64,000 nucleotides of DNA. Source: Candidatus Bartonella washoeensis Sb944nv (GTDB lineage: Bacteria; Pseudomonadota; Alphaproteobacteria; Rhizobiales; Rhizobiaceae). The stretch covers positions 83,204-147,203 of the forward strand of contig NZ_JH725025.1 in assembly GCF_000278135.1 (NCBI RefSeq). The letters are read 5' to 3'. A program made the translations under genes and the position numbers. How positions within the stretch are numbered: the first letter of the stretch is position 1; each line of letters starts with the position of its first letter. Positions 28,383 through 36,767 of this stretch are shown here, piece by piece. Below the pieces are notes generated by a model. It saw nothing but the letters and a program-made list of their open reading frames with translations, was not told where the DNA came from and made no database searches.

Positions 28383-28650
28383 ATATGTATTTCTGTTTTA
28401 GCGGTTTCTTTGTCGGCATGTGGGGGGCGTTTAGAAAAGGATATTTTCAGCTATAACATTAAACGATGGACCAATGAGTTGCGCTAATATTTAGGGGGAA
28501 TTTCTCGCGAACAAGTGTCAGATTAACAACACAATTATAGAGCGTTCTAAAGCAAGAAGTAAAAATGCAAATTTAAAAGTAGTGGGTATTATATTTACGC
28601 CAGCATTATTTTTTCTCGATGTCAAGTCAAGTGAAAGTAATGAAATTTAA
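28383..28650 (+). pseudogene. Decayed small lipoprotein gene
   Basis: From 28383 one frame reads SVLAVSLSACGG, a perfect signal-peptide/lipobox junction, then LEKDIFSYNIKRWTNELR and a TAA at 28485. The same frame continues YLGGISREQVSD to another stop at 28521-28526. A different frame then reads ERSKARSKNANLKVVGIIF and TPALFFLDVKSSESN up to a TAA at 28648-28650. There is no ATG in frame at the front. The pieces follow each other like one small lipoprotein (about 90 residues) with a premature stop and a frameshift. Confidence 0.6.
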
Positions 28651-28945
28651 TATTTAATTGACGTTGCAAATTACCACAGTATTTTTTACATATATTTATT
28701 AAAAACTTTTTACTTTAAGTAATATTACTTAAATTTATTAAAAAAATCATTAAAAAAAGAGATATACTTTTTCTTATCTTATTTTTGACATAATTGTGTT
28801 TTAAAGGTGAACTTAAAGGCATAAATATGATTAATGCGTCTAAATCGTGATTGTAGACTTTTATTTTTTTCTACATCGTATTATCGCATAATATATATTA
28901 TGGAACTTTTTATGGATAGATGGATAGAAAGGATATATATATACA

Positions 28946-29047
28946 ATGTTAATAGCATCATTTTGGGGAGCGATAGCGTCATTACTATGGATAGTGTACT
29001 CAAAAGCGACGAGTACTTGGGATTTATGGTGGGTGCCTTTTTCTTAA
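28946..29047 (+). CDS. Possible membrane microprotein of 33 residues
   Basis: The ORF reads MLIASFWGAIASLLWIVYSK and ends ATSTWDLWWVPFS. It is one hydrophobic helix with a short polar, tryptophan-rich tail. An AAAGGA lies about 13 bases upstream, somewhat far for a Shine-Dalgarno. It resembles the first half of small (about 60-residue) rhizobial membrane proteins, so it may be a truncated relic rather than a working gene. Confidence 0.3.
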   Translation: MLIASFWGAIASLLWIVYSKATSTWDLWWVPFS

Positions 29048-29118
29048 AAAAATATTTAAATGGGATCGGGCTAAATAATTCTGGCCCGAAAGCCCTAAAA
29101 AATTAGTAATCTTTAATG

Positions 29119-29517
29119 TTAATTGTATCGACTTAAAAAAATCTTTGTAATTTGCAGTATTATAAAAGCTACGAATAATATTCCATGAAATAACGGCATA
29201 AACGGCTGATATATAAAATCAAAACAATAAAATGCTAGTATTTCGGTCAATGCTGCAATGCACCATAAAACAATTCCCCACAGTGAATACATCCAGAGTC
29301 CGATTAATGCGATAGGATAAATAATAGCTAATGTAGTTGACAAAAATTGCCACTGCCATGGCATAAGATCAAAACGCCACAGAACTCCTGGAAATACACC
29401 GATAAGACGCATCCAATAAAAAACACCTAAACCTAAGCAAATAAGTGCCAAAAATCGCAAATAACAGCTGTAAATTAAACTGATTTTTGATTTTTTTTTT
29501 CGAGGATCGTGTATCAA
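29119..29517 (-). CDS. DUF6163-like small integral membrane protein
   Basis: The 132-residue protein has four hydrophobic segments (about 16-38, 52-75, 78-100, 105-128) and the conserved stretch LWRFDLMPWQWQFL. It matches a family of rhizobial inner-membrane proteins of unknown function. The start is a TTG that overlaps the preceding gene's stop (TTGA), so it is coupled to the HIBCH-like gene. A run of ten A's (coding KKK) lies at codons 6-9, which could be prone to slippage. Confidence 0.7.
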   Translation of the reverse strand: MIHDPRKKKSKISLIYSCYLRFLALICLGLGVFYWMRLIGVFPGVLWRFDLMPWQWQFLSTTLAIIYPIALIGLWMYSLWGIVLWCIAALTEILAFYCFDFIYQPFMPLFHGILFVAFIILQITKIFLSRYN

Positions 29518-30560
29518 AATAATAATTCCCGTTCAACAGGTTGGAAGTAAGAATCTATCATTTCATCTGTTACATTTTGCAGTTTATCTGGCTGCCATTT
29601 AGGTGTTTTATCCTTATCAATTAACATTGCACGTACACCTTCACGGAAATTATGTGAATTAATCATATGATGTGCAATACGGTTTTCAATTTTCATACAA
29701 TCTTCCAAAGTCTGAGATGGATTTTGTTTCATTTGTTTCCAGATAACTCTTAAACTTGTCGGAGAGTGTGATTGCAAAATATCATAACATTCTTTAGCAA
29801 ACAAAATTCCTTCATTACTCTTTTTATAAAGAAGTTCCATACATTCTTCTAACGTATATGTACCAAAACAAGCACTGATAACACAGCGTATTTTATGACT
29901 TGTCTCATAGTCTCTTATGGTTGCTCGCTCATTTAAAGCTGATATAGGGCTTCCCTGCTCAATAATAGCTTTTCTAACATACTCTAATTCTGCTTCAGGA
30001 ACTGCATGAGTTGCTAATCCTAAATTCAAACAATCTCCCCATTTTATGCGTGCGCCAGTCAACGCAAGATAAACGCCAAAATAATCAGGAAGAGGAGGCA
30101 GAAAAAAGCTTGCACCAACATCTGAAAAAAATCCAATAGAAGCTTCTGGCATAGCAAAGAGTGTGTTTTCTGTAACAATCCGGTATGAACCGTGTATAGA
30201 AATTCCCACCCCTCCTCCCATACAAATACCATTCAAGAAAGAAACATAAGGTTTTGGGAAACGTCTAATATCAACATTTAAACGGTATTGATCGCTAAAA
30301 TATTGATAAGAAGAAGCTGTTTTTCCCATATGGTAGATTTCTATAACATCACCACCTGCACAGAAAGCACGTCCCTCTCCTTCAATTAAGACGCAAGAAA
30401 TATCATCATCTGTTTCCCAACTACTCAAAGCTTTTTTAAAAGCAAAAACCATTCGCTGATTAAGGGCATTTAATGCTGATGGACGTGTAAGTTTTATAAT
30501 ACCAGCACGCCCTTCTTTTGTAAAAGAAATATCATCACCTGCTCCAAAATCAATTTGCAT
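29514..30560 (-). CDS. Enoyl-CoA hydratase/isomerase family protein, likely 3-hydroxyisobutyryl-CoA hydrolase
   Basis: The 348-residue protein has the crotonase fold with oxyanion-hole motifs CAGGD (67-71) and GGGVG (115-119). The segment MPEASIGFFSDVGASFFL (137-154), with Glu139 and Asp147, is the 3-hydroxyisobutyryl-CoA hydrolase (HIBCH) pattern, and the long C-terminal helical part is typical of HIBCH. HIBCH acts in valine breakdown, releasing CoA from 3-hydroxyisobutyryl-CoA. Whether the rest of that pathway exists here is unknown. It lies 18 bp after the phosphatidylcholine synthase gene and overlaps the small membrane protein downstream. Confidence 0.85.
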   Translation of the reverse strand: MQIDFGAGDDISFTKEGRAGIIKLTRPSALNALNQRMVFAFKKALSSWETDDDISCVLIEGEGRAFCAGGDVIEIYHMGKTASSYQYFSDQYRLNVDIRRFPKPYVSFLNGICMGGGVGISIHGSYRIVTENTLFAMPEASIGFFSDVGASFFLPPLPDYFGVYLALTGARIKWGDCLNLGLATHAVPEAELEYVRKAIIEQGSPISALNERATIRDYETSHKIRCVISACFGTYTLEECMELLYKKSNEGILFAKECYDILQSHSPTSLRVIWKQMKQNPSQTLEDCMKIENRIAHHMINSHNFREGVRAMLIDKDKTPKWQPDKLQNVTDEMIDSYFQPVERELLF

Positions 30561-30578
30561 CTCATCCCCTTTAAATAC

Positions 30579-31388
30579 TTATCTTATTGTTTTTTTTGCA
30601 CCCAACTTCGGAAACAATTGCATGATAGCACCAATACAATAGATATAAATCCCTGTTACTGAAATTCCTATCTTAACCCAATATGGAGCATTCAGTTTGT
30701 AAAAGAATGCAGCAACACCAAAGAAGCACCATAAGAGAAAAATTGGAAAATTAAGCCTTCGCAAACGAATGACTCTTACTGGATGGATAAAGTAAATTGG
30801 TAAAAAAGATATGATTGCCGATAATGCAATAATGGTAAAAGCGACCCACTCCCCTGGTCTTACTACAAAAAGTACGAAAACCATCATGTTCCAAACTACA
30901 GGAAATCCTTTAAAGAAGTTTTCTTTAGTTTTCATGCCAGTATCTGCATAATAAATAGCCGATGAAATGACAATGATAGCACTTAATACAAATGATAATC
31001 CTGAACCCATAAAACCGCTTTGATAAAGCGCAAAAGCTGGAATTAAAACATAAGTCACGTAATCAATGATATTATCTAAGAGTTCTCCAGACCATGTTGG
31101 AAGTACATATTTAACATCAAGTTTGCGCGCAATTGGCCCATCGATACCATCAACGAAAAGTGCAAGTCCGAGCCAACAAAACATAGCAGTCCATTCCTTT
31201 TGAGAAGCCGATATAAGAGAAAGAAATGCTAAAAATGAACCAGAAGCTGTTAGCAAATGAACAGAAAAAGCCTTTGCTTGTGGCATTGTTACTTTTTTAT
31301 GGCGCAATAGATCAGCATTCGTTTTAATTCTTTTTGTTAATTTGCGTTTCAAGGTTTTCTTATCCTCGTTTCTAAAATTTTCAACCAT
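30579..31388 (-). CDS. pcs: Phosphatidylcholine synthase
   Basis: Makes phosphatidylcholine from CDP-diacylglycerol and choline in one step, a route typical of rhizobia, Brucella and Bartonella. The 269-residue polytopic membrane protein has the CDP-alcohol phosphotransferase motif: D80, D83-G84, A87-R88, G101, D105 and D109, i.e. FVDGIDGPIARK followed by WSGELLDNIIDY. Several hydrophobic segments follow. Choline must come from the host. The start may be further inside, since the first 30 residues are highly charged and not conserved. Confidence 0.92.
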   Translation of the reverse strand: MVENFRNEDKKTLKRKLTKRIKTNADLLRHKKVTMPQAKAFSVHLLTASGSFLAFLSLISASQKEWTAMFCWLGLALFVDGIDGPIARKLDVKYVLPTWSGELLDNIIDYVTYVLIPAFALYQSGFMGSGLSFVLSAIIVISSAIYYADTGMKTKENFFKGFPVVWNMMVFVLFVVRPGEWVAFTIIALSAIISFLPIYFIHPVRVIRLRRLNFPIFLLWCFFGVAAFFYKLNAPYWVKIGISVTGIYIYCIGAIMQLFPKLGAKKTIR

Positions 31389-31566
31389 CTATTAACACGC
31401 CATTTTTTCCCATAGTACGATTCAGTGTAAAAAAGCATAAAAACGTTACTTTTTTATACCGCATTATTTATTACATAATATAATAGAAGGACTTTATACA
31501 ATAAAAAGAGATTATTCATTTAGAAACATTAAAATATTTGATAAATGGTGAAAGGCTTAAGTTGTT

Positions 31567-32784
31567 GTGACATTTGAAAGAAACGAGCATAAAGATATTG
31601 CTGTCATTGGTGCAGGTCCAATTGGTATGTTAGCAGCACTGAGTCTTGCGCGTAAGGGATACTCTGTTTTTCTTATTGGTCCTCCTTTCCATGCAGATGA
31701 ATTACGAACAACTGCTCTTATGATGCCAGCGATCCGTATGCTTCAAAAACTTAATATTTGGAATATTCTTAAACGTCATGCAGCAGCTTTATCTTTTATT
31801 AGAATCATAGATATAACCTCTAGGATTGTGCATGCTCCTACTGTGAATTTTTCTTCCACTGAAATTGGTGAAGAGGCTTTTGGTTATAACATACCGAATG
31901 TAGAGTTAAATAACGCTTTAGATGATAGCGTTACGCATACGCCTAATGTCATCAGATTTTTTTCTTCGGCAAAATCTTTTGATTACCAAAGAAATCATAT
32001 ACGCGTTACTCTTGAAGATGATAGAGTTATTGAAGCATCGCTTGTTGTAGCAGCTGATGGACGTCACTCTCTAACACGAACGGCAGCGGGTATAGGTGTT
32101 AAACAATGGAATTATCCGCAAACAGCACTCGTTCTCAATTTTTCTCATGAGTTTCCCCATCAGAATACATCGACTGAGTTTCATACAGAAAATGGTCCAT
32201 TTACACAAGTCCCACTACCAGGATACAGATCCAGTCTTGTATGGGCTGTTAAGCCTTCTCGTGCTGAAGAATTATTAAATTTAGAATCAAAAGCAATTGC
32301 AAAAGTGATTGAAGACCAGATGCAGTCAATGCTTGGAAAGCTGACATTAGAAACACCAATTCAAGCATGGCCGCTTTCAGGACTTATTTCTCATCGTTTT
32401 GCTGCCAATCGAACAATTTTGGTAGGTGAAGCAGCTCATGTTTTCCCTCCTATTGGAGCGCAAGGATTGAATCTAGGGTTTCGTGATGTTCAATCTTTGA
32501 TCAATATTTTACCCAACCAAATATCTGATTTTAACTCTCAGATGATCGTTACACATTATAACCGATGCCGAAAACCTGATATATTGATCCGGAGTGGATC
32601 TGTTCATACCCTAAACTCCGCTTTGCTTTCTCATATGTTGCCAGTTCATATCATACGAAGTGTGGGGCTTGGGTTATTACGGAATTGTTCACCATTGCGT
32701 CATTTATTTATGCAAGAAGGAATGTATCCTGGATACGGATTAAAAAAAATTATGCCAATATTTCCAACTAAACTGCCGAGATAA
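31567..32784 (+). CDS. UbiH/COQ6 family FAD-dependent monooxygenase (ubiquinone biosynthesis)
   Basis: The 405-residue protein is a flavoprotein hydroxylase. The FAD dinucleotide motif GAGPIG is at 15-20. The second FAD motif is GEAAHVFPPIGAQGLNLG (about 287-304), with Glu where most members have Asp. This subgroup hydroxylates the benzoquinone ring during ubiquinone synthesis at the membrane. Which ring carbon it modifies cannot be told. The start is a GTG. It is divergent from pcs. Confidence 0.86.
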   Translation: MTFERNEHKDIAVIGAGPIGMLAALSLARKGYSVFLIGPPFHADELRTTALMMPAIRMLQKLNIWNILKRHAAALSFIRIIDITSRIVHAPTVNFSSTEIGEEAFGYNIPNVELNNALDDSVTHTPNVIRFFSSAKSFDYQRNHIRVTLEDDRVIEASLVVAADGRHSLTRTAAGIGVKQWNYPQTALVLNFSHEFPHQNTSTEFHTENGPFTQVPLPGYRSSLVWAVKPSRAEELLNLESKAIAKVIEDQMQSMLGKLTLETPIQAWPLSGLISHRFAANRTILVGEAAHVFPPIGAQGLNLGFRDVQSLINILPNQISDFNSQMIVTHYNRCRKPDILIRSGSVHTLNSALLSHMLPVHIIRSVGLGLLRNCSPLRHLFMQEGMYPGYGLKKIMPIFPTKLPR

Positions 32785-33463
32785 CTGCATTGATATTATA
32801 AGCACTATTCTAGCTTAGGAACTAAATATGTTATGCTGGGTAATGTATGTTTTTTGTAAATTAGTGCAGTGCTTGATCAAGAAAAAATGAAAATTTTATG
32901 TTTCTTTCATGTGACCTATCAAGACACTGATCAATAGAATTATATTAAAGGGGGATTGTTCTAAAAAATCTTTTTCACAAACTGTGCTGTAGAAAGCTTT
33001 TGAAAAAACAAGTATGGAAAGTCGGATTTGTATACCAGAAAAATAGTAATTTTTTGTATCTATATTCATTTTCATCAAGAAAAACAAGGATCATGAACAA
33101 AGCTAGCTCCTATATAAGAGGGGGCGTCAGCGGTGGTAAAATCTTTTGATAAACAGCATCATAAATCACATAAGAACACAAAAAAATGTATCATAATACA
33201 CACCTTTATATCACTCACTCGAAGATATGAATTCTATAGAACTACATGTTTGAAGAAGCCAAGAAGAAATATCGGACTGTTAAGAACAGATGCTCACATC
33301 ACTTTTACTCAAAAGAGAATAAAGAAGAAAAAACGTCTTTAGTTAATGAACGTAATTTTTAAAAGTTTTCGTCATTAAATATAACATTGAAAATAAAATA
33401 TTTCTTGGAACCTGTTTGTAATAAAAAGGTTAATAAAGCATCGTTTTAATAGATGGTGATAAG
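32785..33463. other. Non-coding region
   Basis: About 680 bp with no recognisable gene. A 69-codon frame from a GTG at 33133, following AGAGGGGG, encodes a strongly basic, histidine- and lysine-rich peptide that matches nothing I know, and is more likely chance. I see no RNA gene or terminator hairpin. Confidence 0.5.
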
Positions 33464-33814
33464 ATGAGATTAAGTAAAAATGTAAAATCAATTATTTTTT
33501 TTATGATGATTCTATGTATCTTGTCTCTTGTCACAGTTTCAATAAGTAAGGTTTTCCATGTCCCTTATTGTCATTCCCCTATCTATGTTTCCACCCAAGA
33601 TATTGCTAAACCAGGACAAAATTCATTTACTACGTCACAAATTAAAAACTGTCTCATGCAAAATGGTTTTAGGAATATTAAACGATTGCGTTTAGATGAC
33701 AAAGGTATTTGGCGCGCTTTAGTAGAATTTGAAAAATGCCATTTTCTCATATCAGTCGATTATTCTGGAGCAGTTAGTATTCAAAATGAAAGAAGAAAAC
33801 ATGATTGTTTTTAA
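33464..33814 (+). CDS. Small exported or membrane-anchored protein with PepSY-like C-terminus
   Basis: The 116-residue protein has a positively charged start and one hydrophobic segment (about 10-30, KSIIFFMMILCILSLVTVSI), so it is exported or anchored. The mature part has four cysteines. The pattern 'IKNCLMQNGFRNIKRLRLDD', then 'GIWRALVEFEKCHFLISVDY' and 'SGAVSI', resembles the PepSY-type repeat seen in many alphaproteobacterial periplasmic proteins; this is a weak likeness. GGTGATAAG precedes the ATG. The next gene starts inside its 3' end. Confidence 0.6.
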   Translation: MRLSKNVKSIIFFMMILCILSLVTVSISKVFHVPYCHSPIYVSTQDIAKPGQNSFTTSQIKNCLMQNGFRNIKRLRLDDKGIWRALVEFEKCHFLISVDYSGAVSIQNERRKHDCF

Positions 33815-34112
33815 AACTGATAGCAATGTTAATCCTAATAATTTTGAAAAAAAAAATTTAAAAAAGATCTGTCATTTTATTAAAGAACCGGCTTTTATTG
33901 GAAGTCTAAATGGGAGTGTATCAGGAGCAATCGCCACAATTCTTGCAACTTATGGTTATATTTCTCTTCCAGGATTTGGTCCAATTATCGCAATGGGGAT
34001 AGGCCTAGCACTTTTCGCTGGAACGATAATTGGTGCGATAATAGGATCAATAATAGGTATTTTTTTTGGCACATTTAGTGTCTTTATGGGAGACTTATAT
34101 ACATCACGATAG
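33786..34112 (+). CDS. Glycine-rich membrane protein of unknown function
   Basis: From the ATG at 33786 the protein has 108 residues; an ATG at 33801 is as plausible. It begins polar, then has two hydrophobic, glycine-rich stretches (GSVSGAIATILATYGYI, and MGIGLALFAGTIIGAIIGSI onward), with repeated small-xxx-small spacing like a glycine zipper. Such helices pack tightly in membranes. It overlaps the preceding exported-protein gene by 29 bases, suggesting a coupled pair. Ten A's in a row (33847-33856) lie in its coding region. I do not recognise the family. Confidence 0.5.
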   Translation: MKEENMIVFKTDSNVNPNNFEKKNLKKICHFIKEPAFIGSLNGSVSGAIATILATYGYISLPGFGPIIAMGIGLALFAGTIIGAIIGSIIGIFFGTFSVFMGDLYTSR

Positions 34113-34524
34113 TTGTTTTTCTTATAAATTTCGTAATGAGGAGATAGTTTGCATCATTTGTTTTCCTCACCCACAAACAGGAAAATTTTATAAAAATAAA
34201 GATAATCAACAAGTCATATTTTCTAATTTTTGATAAAGTTCGCGTCTTATTATGGGAAGCACTAGCTAAGTTAGCAAATTTCCTCCCTTATTTCTTACTC
34301 CACCTTTTTTAAAAAGCATCTCTTGAAGAAATGTAAGTAAACTATAACTATTGTATCTATAAAAGCTGCATTGTTTGATAGAGAGAAGAAATCATTCTAG
34401 ATATGCTTAAAAATGTATAAAAAAGAGGCATTTTGAGCTTATGAAGTTTTTTAGTCTCTTTCCTCTAAGAAAAATGTTCCAATTAAAATAAAGTATTATT
34501 TATAAAATTATAAAAAGGTGCTAT
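34113..34524. other. Non-coding region upstream of sodC
   Basis: About 410 bp with no gene. It is A/T-rich and has no clear hairpin or promoter that I would defend. Confidence 0.5.
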
Positions 34525-35058
34525 ATGAATAAAAATTACTTTGCCATCTTAGCGCCACTAGTGTTTTTAAATTTTATTTCCACAATATTAGCATCCTCGT
34601 TACAAGTAAAAATTTATAAGTTAGAAGAAAACAATACAAAAAAAAATATTGGTATCATTGAAATTGGAGAAAATACATACGGTTTGATTTTTACGCCAAG
34701 TTTGTTTAGCTTATCGAAAGGTTTGCATGGTTTTCATGTGCACGAAAATCCTTCATGTGATACGAATGATGGTGTAATTGGTGGTGCTGCAGGTAGACAC
34801 TATGATCCCGATCATACCAACAAACATCTTGGACCTTATAATATTAATGGTCATCTTGGTGACCTACCAGCACTTTATGTTGATAAGCAAGGGCGAGCAA
34901 CGATGAGCGTCATCGCTCCACGTCTAAAGAAACTTTCTGAAATCGAAGGTCGTTCGTTGATAATCCATGAAGGAGGAGATAATCAATCAGATAGCCCATT
35001 ACCGCACGGTGGAGGTGGCGCACGTTTAGCATGTGGTATTATAAAAAAACAATTCTAA
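34525..35058 (+). CDS. sodC: Periplasmic Cu/Zn superoxide dismutase
   Basis: Converts superoxide to peroxide and oxygen in the periplasm, protecting against host oxidative burst. The 177-residue precursor has a signal peptide (to about residue 24, ending ILASS). Copper ligands are His71, His73 and His148; His92 is the metal bridge; zinc ligands are His101, His110 and Asp113. Cys78 and Cys170 form the usual disulfide. HGFHVHENPSC and GDNQSDSPLPHGGGG are typical. It is flanked by long gaps, so it is a single-gene unit. Confidence 0.95.
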   Translation: MNKNYFAILAPLVFLNFISTILASSLQVKIYKLEENNTKKNIGIIEIGENTYGLIFTPSLFSLSKGLHGFHVHENPSCDTNDGVIGGAAGRHYDPDHTNKHLGPYNINGHLGDLPALYVDKQGRATMSVIAPRLKKLSEIEGRSLIIHEGGDNQSDSPLPHGGGGARLACGIIKKQF

Positions 35059-35560
35059 TTGTTACGATTGTTGTCTAATTTATCCATAGGGCTTCATAAT
35101 AATTGTTTTTTCGGAGAGTTTAAAAGTTTTTTAATCCATTTCAAAAGTAATTTAAATCTTGATAACATTTTCGTAAAAGGCATTCAAAAAGAACCCTTCC
35201 CTTTCTGAGATGTCTTTCCTATGTAATAGATGTGCAAGTACTGTTATCCTCTGTTTAAACATTTTTCCATTCTTTATTATTTTTCGCAATCCCTCTGTCA
35301 TAAAAAGATTGGCTAGCATGAGTTTTAATCACTCTTCTCGTCCTGCCAAAATATATCTAATGGTGCAAAAAAGCTTCTCTCTTTTGATGCAGTAGTAATC
35401 TGTGCTATATAACCACTTTATAATAAATAATAATTCTTAAGTATAATATCTCAATAATATTTTACAAATACTAAAATAATTATTTTAAATAATCCTGAAT
35501 AATAAAGATAAATAATGATAATAAAACATTTGAAATAATAGATTTCCTTAAAAATAAATA
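35059..35560. other. Non-coding region between sodC and the HrgA-like gene
   Basis: About 500 bp, A/T-rich toward the right end. It has a 61-codon frame on the plus strand (35210-35395) and a 49-codon frame on the minus strand (ending 35152), neither recognisable. I see no terminator hairpin for either convergent gene. Confidence 0.5.
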
Positions 35561-36508
35561 TTATAGACACAAGTGATCCCAATCAGACGGATGAATCTCG
35601 CCAGTTTGATAGAATTGACGAACGCTTTTAATATAATGAAGAAAGTCTTTGTTTTCCTCTACCAACCTATTAGCAGTATCCCAATCAATTTCACTACGCT
35701 CTTTAGCAGGAATCATAATCTGACTTTCGAAACAGTTTTCCCTATCAAGTCTTATAAATCCGATTCCATGTAAGCTTGAAAGCATCCGGAGCTCTTTTAA
35801 CGTATCAACGCCTTCAATTTCACTAGCGACTAAATAACTAAAATTAGCCCATGAGGAATTGCTAACCGTTTGGAAAAATACTTGCCGTAAATTTGAACGA
35901 TTTATGAAATTTTTCACCTCAAAAGACCATAGTTTTGTCTTTTTATCAAAATATTGCACAACACAGTCTTTGATTTCAAGATGCCATTCGTTACTCAAAT
36001 CTTGCATTCCTACAAGATCTGGATAAAGCCATTTATTTGCGCCAGCACCGTTCTTATTACGAGAACGTTTTTCATCAATACGTTTGCTATAAACTTCAAG
36101 CTCTGACCATAAAAACCTAGATAAAAACGGATAAAGATCACGCTCTTTAACAGAATAATTACCTATCCTAGATGCTGGAGAAATCGCATTATTTTCTACT
36201 TCATTAATTTCAGCACTATCGGTTAATCGTGTAAAATAATATTGCCGCGGTCGTCCTTCCGTAGTTTTAATTTCTGGATGGCGTTGTTGCAGTTTAGGAC
36301 GCTTAGATCCTATTTCAGCAACAATTTGCTGAATAAGAGCCGCATCCGTATTCAGAGGAGTAACTCGCGCGGTTGAATGCATTTGCTTTTTACGGCATGC
36401 TTCTGGGTAATTTTTGAATATCCATTGAGCAATTTCTCGAGCTGTAAATTTCTTTGTCGAGTTTTGCTTTAAAAAACTAAAAATAGTGTTTGTTAAATCC
36501 AGAGTCAT
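35561..36508 (-). CDS. HrgA-like/COG2958 protein with winged-helix N-terminus and possible PD-(D/E)XK nuclease core
   Basis: The 315-residue protein has an N-terminal HTH-like segment (about 1-75: NTIFSFLKQN, AREIAQWIFKNYP), then a GRPRQYYF element near 86-92, then a domain with Glu137, YPDLVG (162-167) and FEVK (196-199). The order and spacing of P-D and E-x-K is that of PD-(D/E)XK nucleases. The overall pattern resembles HrgA/COG2958 proteins, whose best-known member sits at a restriction-modification locus in Helicobacter pylori. No partner methylase is next to it here. Its composition is like its neighbours, and it lies between sodC and the suf operon. Confidence 0.65.
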   Translation of the reverse strand: MTLDLTNTIFSFLKQNSTKKFTAREIAQWIFKNYPEACRKKQMHSTARVTPLNTDAALIQQIVAEIGSKRPKLQQRHPEIKTTEGRPRQYYFTRLTDSAEINEVENNAISPASRIGNYSVKERDLYPFLSRFLWSELEVYSKRIDEKRSRNKNGAGANKWLYPDLVGMQDLSNEWHLEIKDCVVQYFDKKTKLWSFEVKNFINRSNLRQVFFQTVSNSSWANFSYLVASEIEGVDTLKELRMLSSLHGIGFIRLDRENCFESQIMIPAKERSEIDWDTANRLVEENKDFLHYIKSVRQFYQTGEIHPSDWDHLCL

Positions 36509-36767
36509 TCGTAAAATTATCCATTTTCGTCCTCTATTCTATTTATTCCATTCCATTTAGATTTTACAAGAGAAGAAAAAATAAACAGTTTAAGCTTTTT
36601 TAAGAAGAGATTTTCAAAGACCTTCCAATAAAACATGGAGTTTAGGTTTTGGGTGTTTCTGTTTTTCAATCCAAGTGAGTTCTATTTTTTGTATATTATA
36701 ACTCCTATGGCCATTCTTAAATCCAATTGCTTATGAAAAGCAAAGAAGTCATTCACGCGCAGTACTT

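Larger units (their letters stand above)
28306..29118. other. Gene-poor region with a decayed lipoprotein gene and a microORF
   Basis: This stretch of roughly 810 bp has no intact ordinary gene. It contains a lipoprotein pseudogene (28383-28650) and a 33-codon ORF (28946-29047). The rest is A/T-rich. A 90-codon open frame (28834-29106) overlaps the microORF in another frame and looks like a chance product. Confidence 0.6.

Noticed and set aside
28834-29106. 90-codon frame on the plus strand in the gap after the MBL hydrolase
   Set aside because: It overlaps the more protein-like microORF in another frame, and its own sequence has an unnatural composition.
32896-33087. 63-codon minus-strand frame near 33 kb
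   Set aside because: Composition is that of random A/T-rich DNA; no Shine-Dalgarno or family features.
33133-33342. 69-codon basic frame from a GTG with AGAGGGGG upstream
   Set aside because: The peptide is lysine- and histidine-rich, with no domain or transmembrane segment, and looks like translation of A/T-rich DNA. Kept as a note only.
35152-35301. 49-codon minus-strand frame in the sodC/HrgA gap
   Set aside because: Short, no clear translation start signal, no recognisable sequence.
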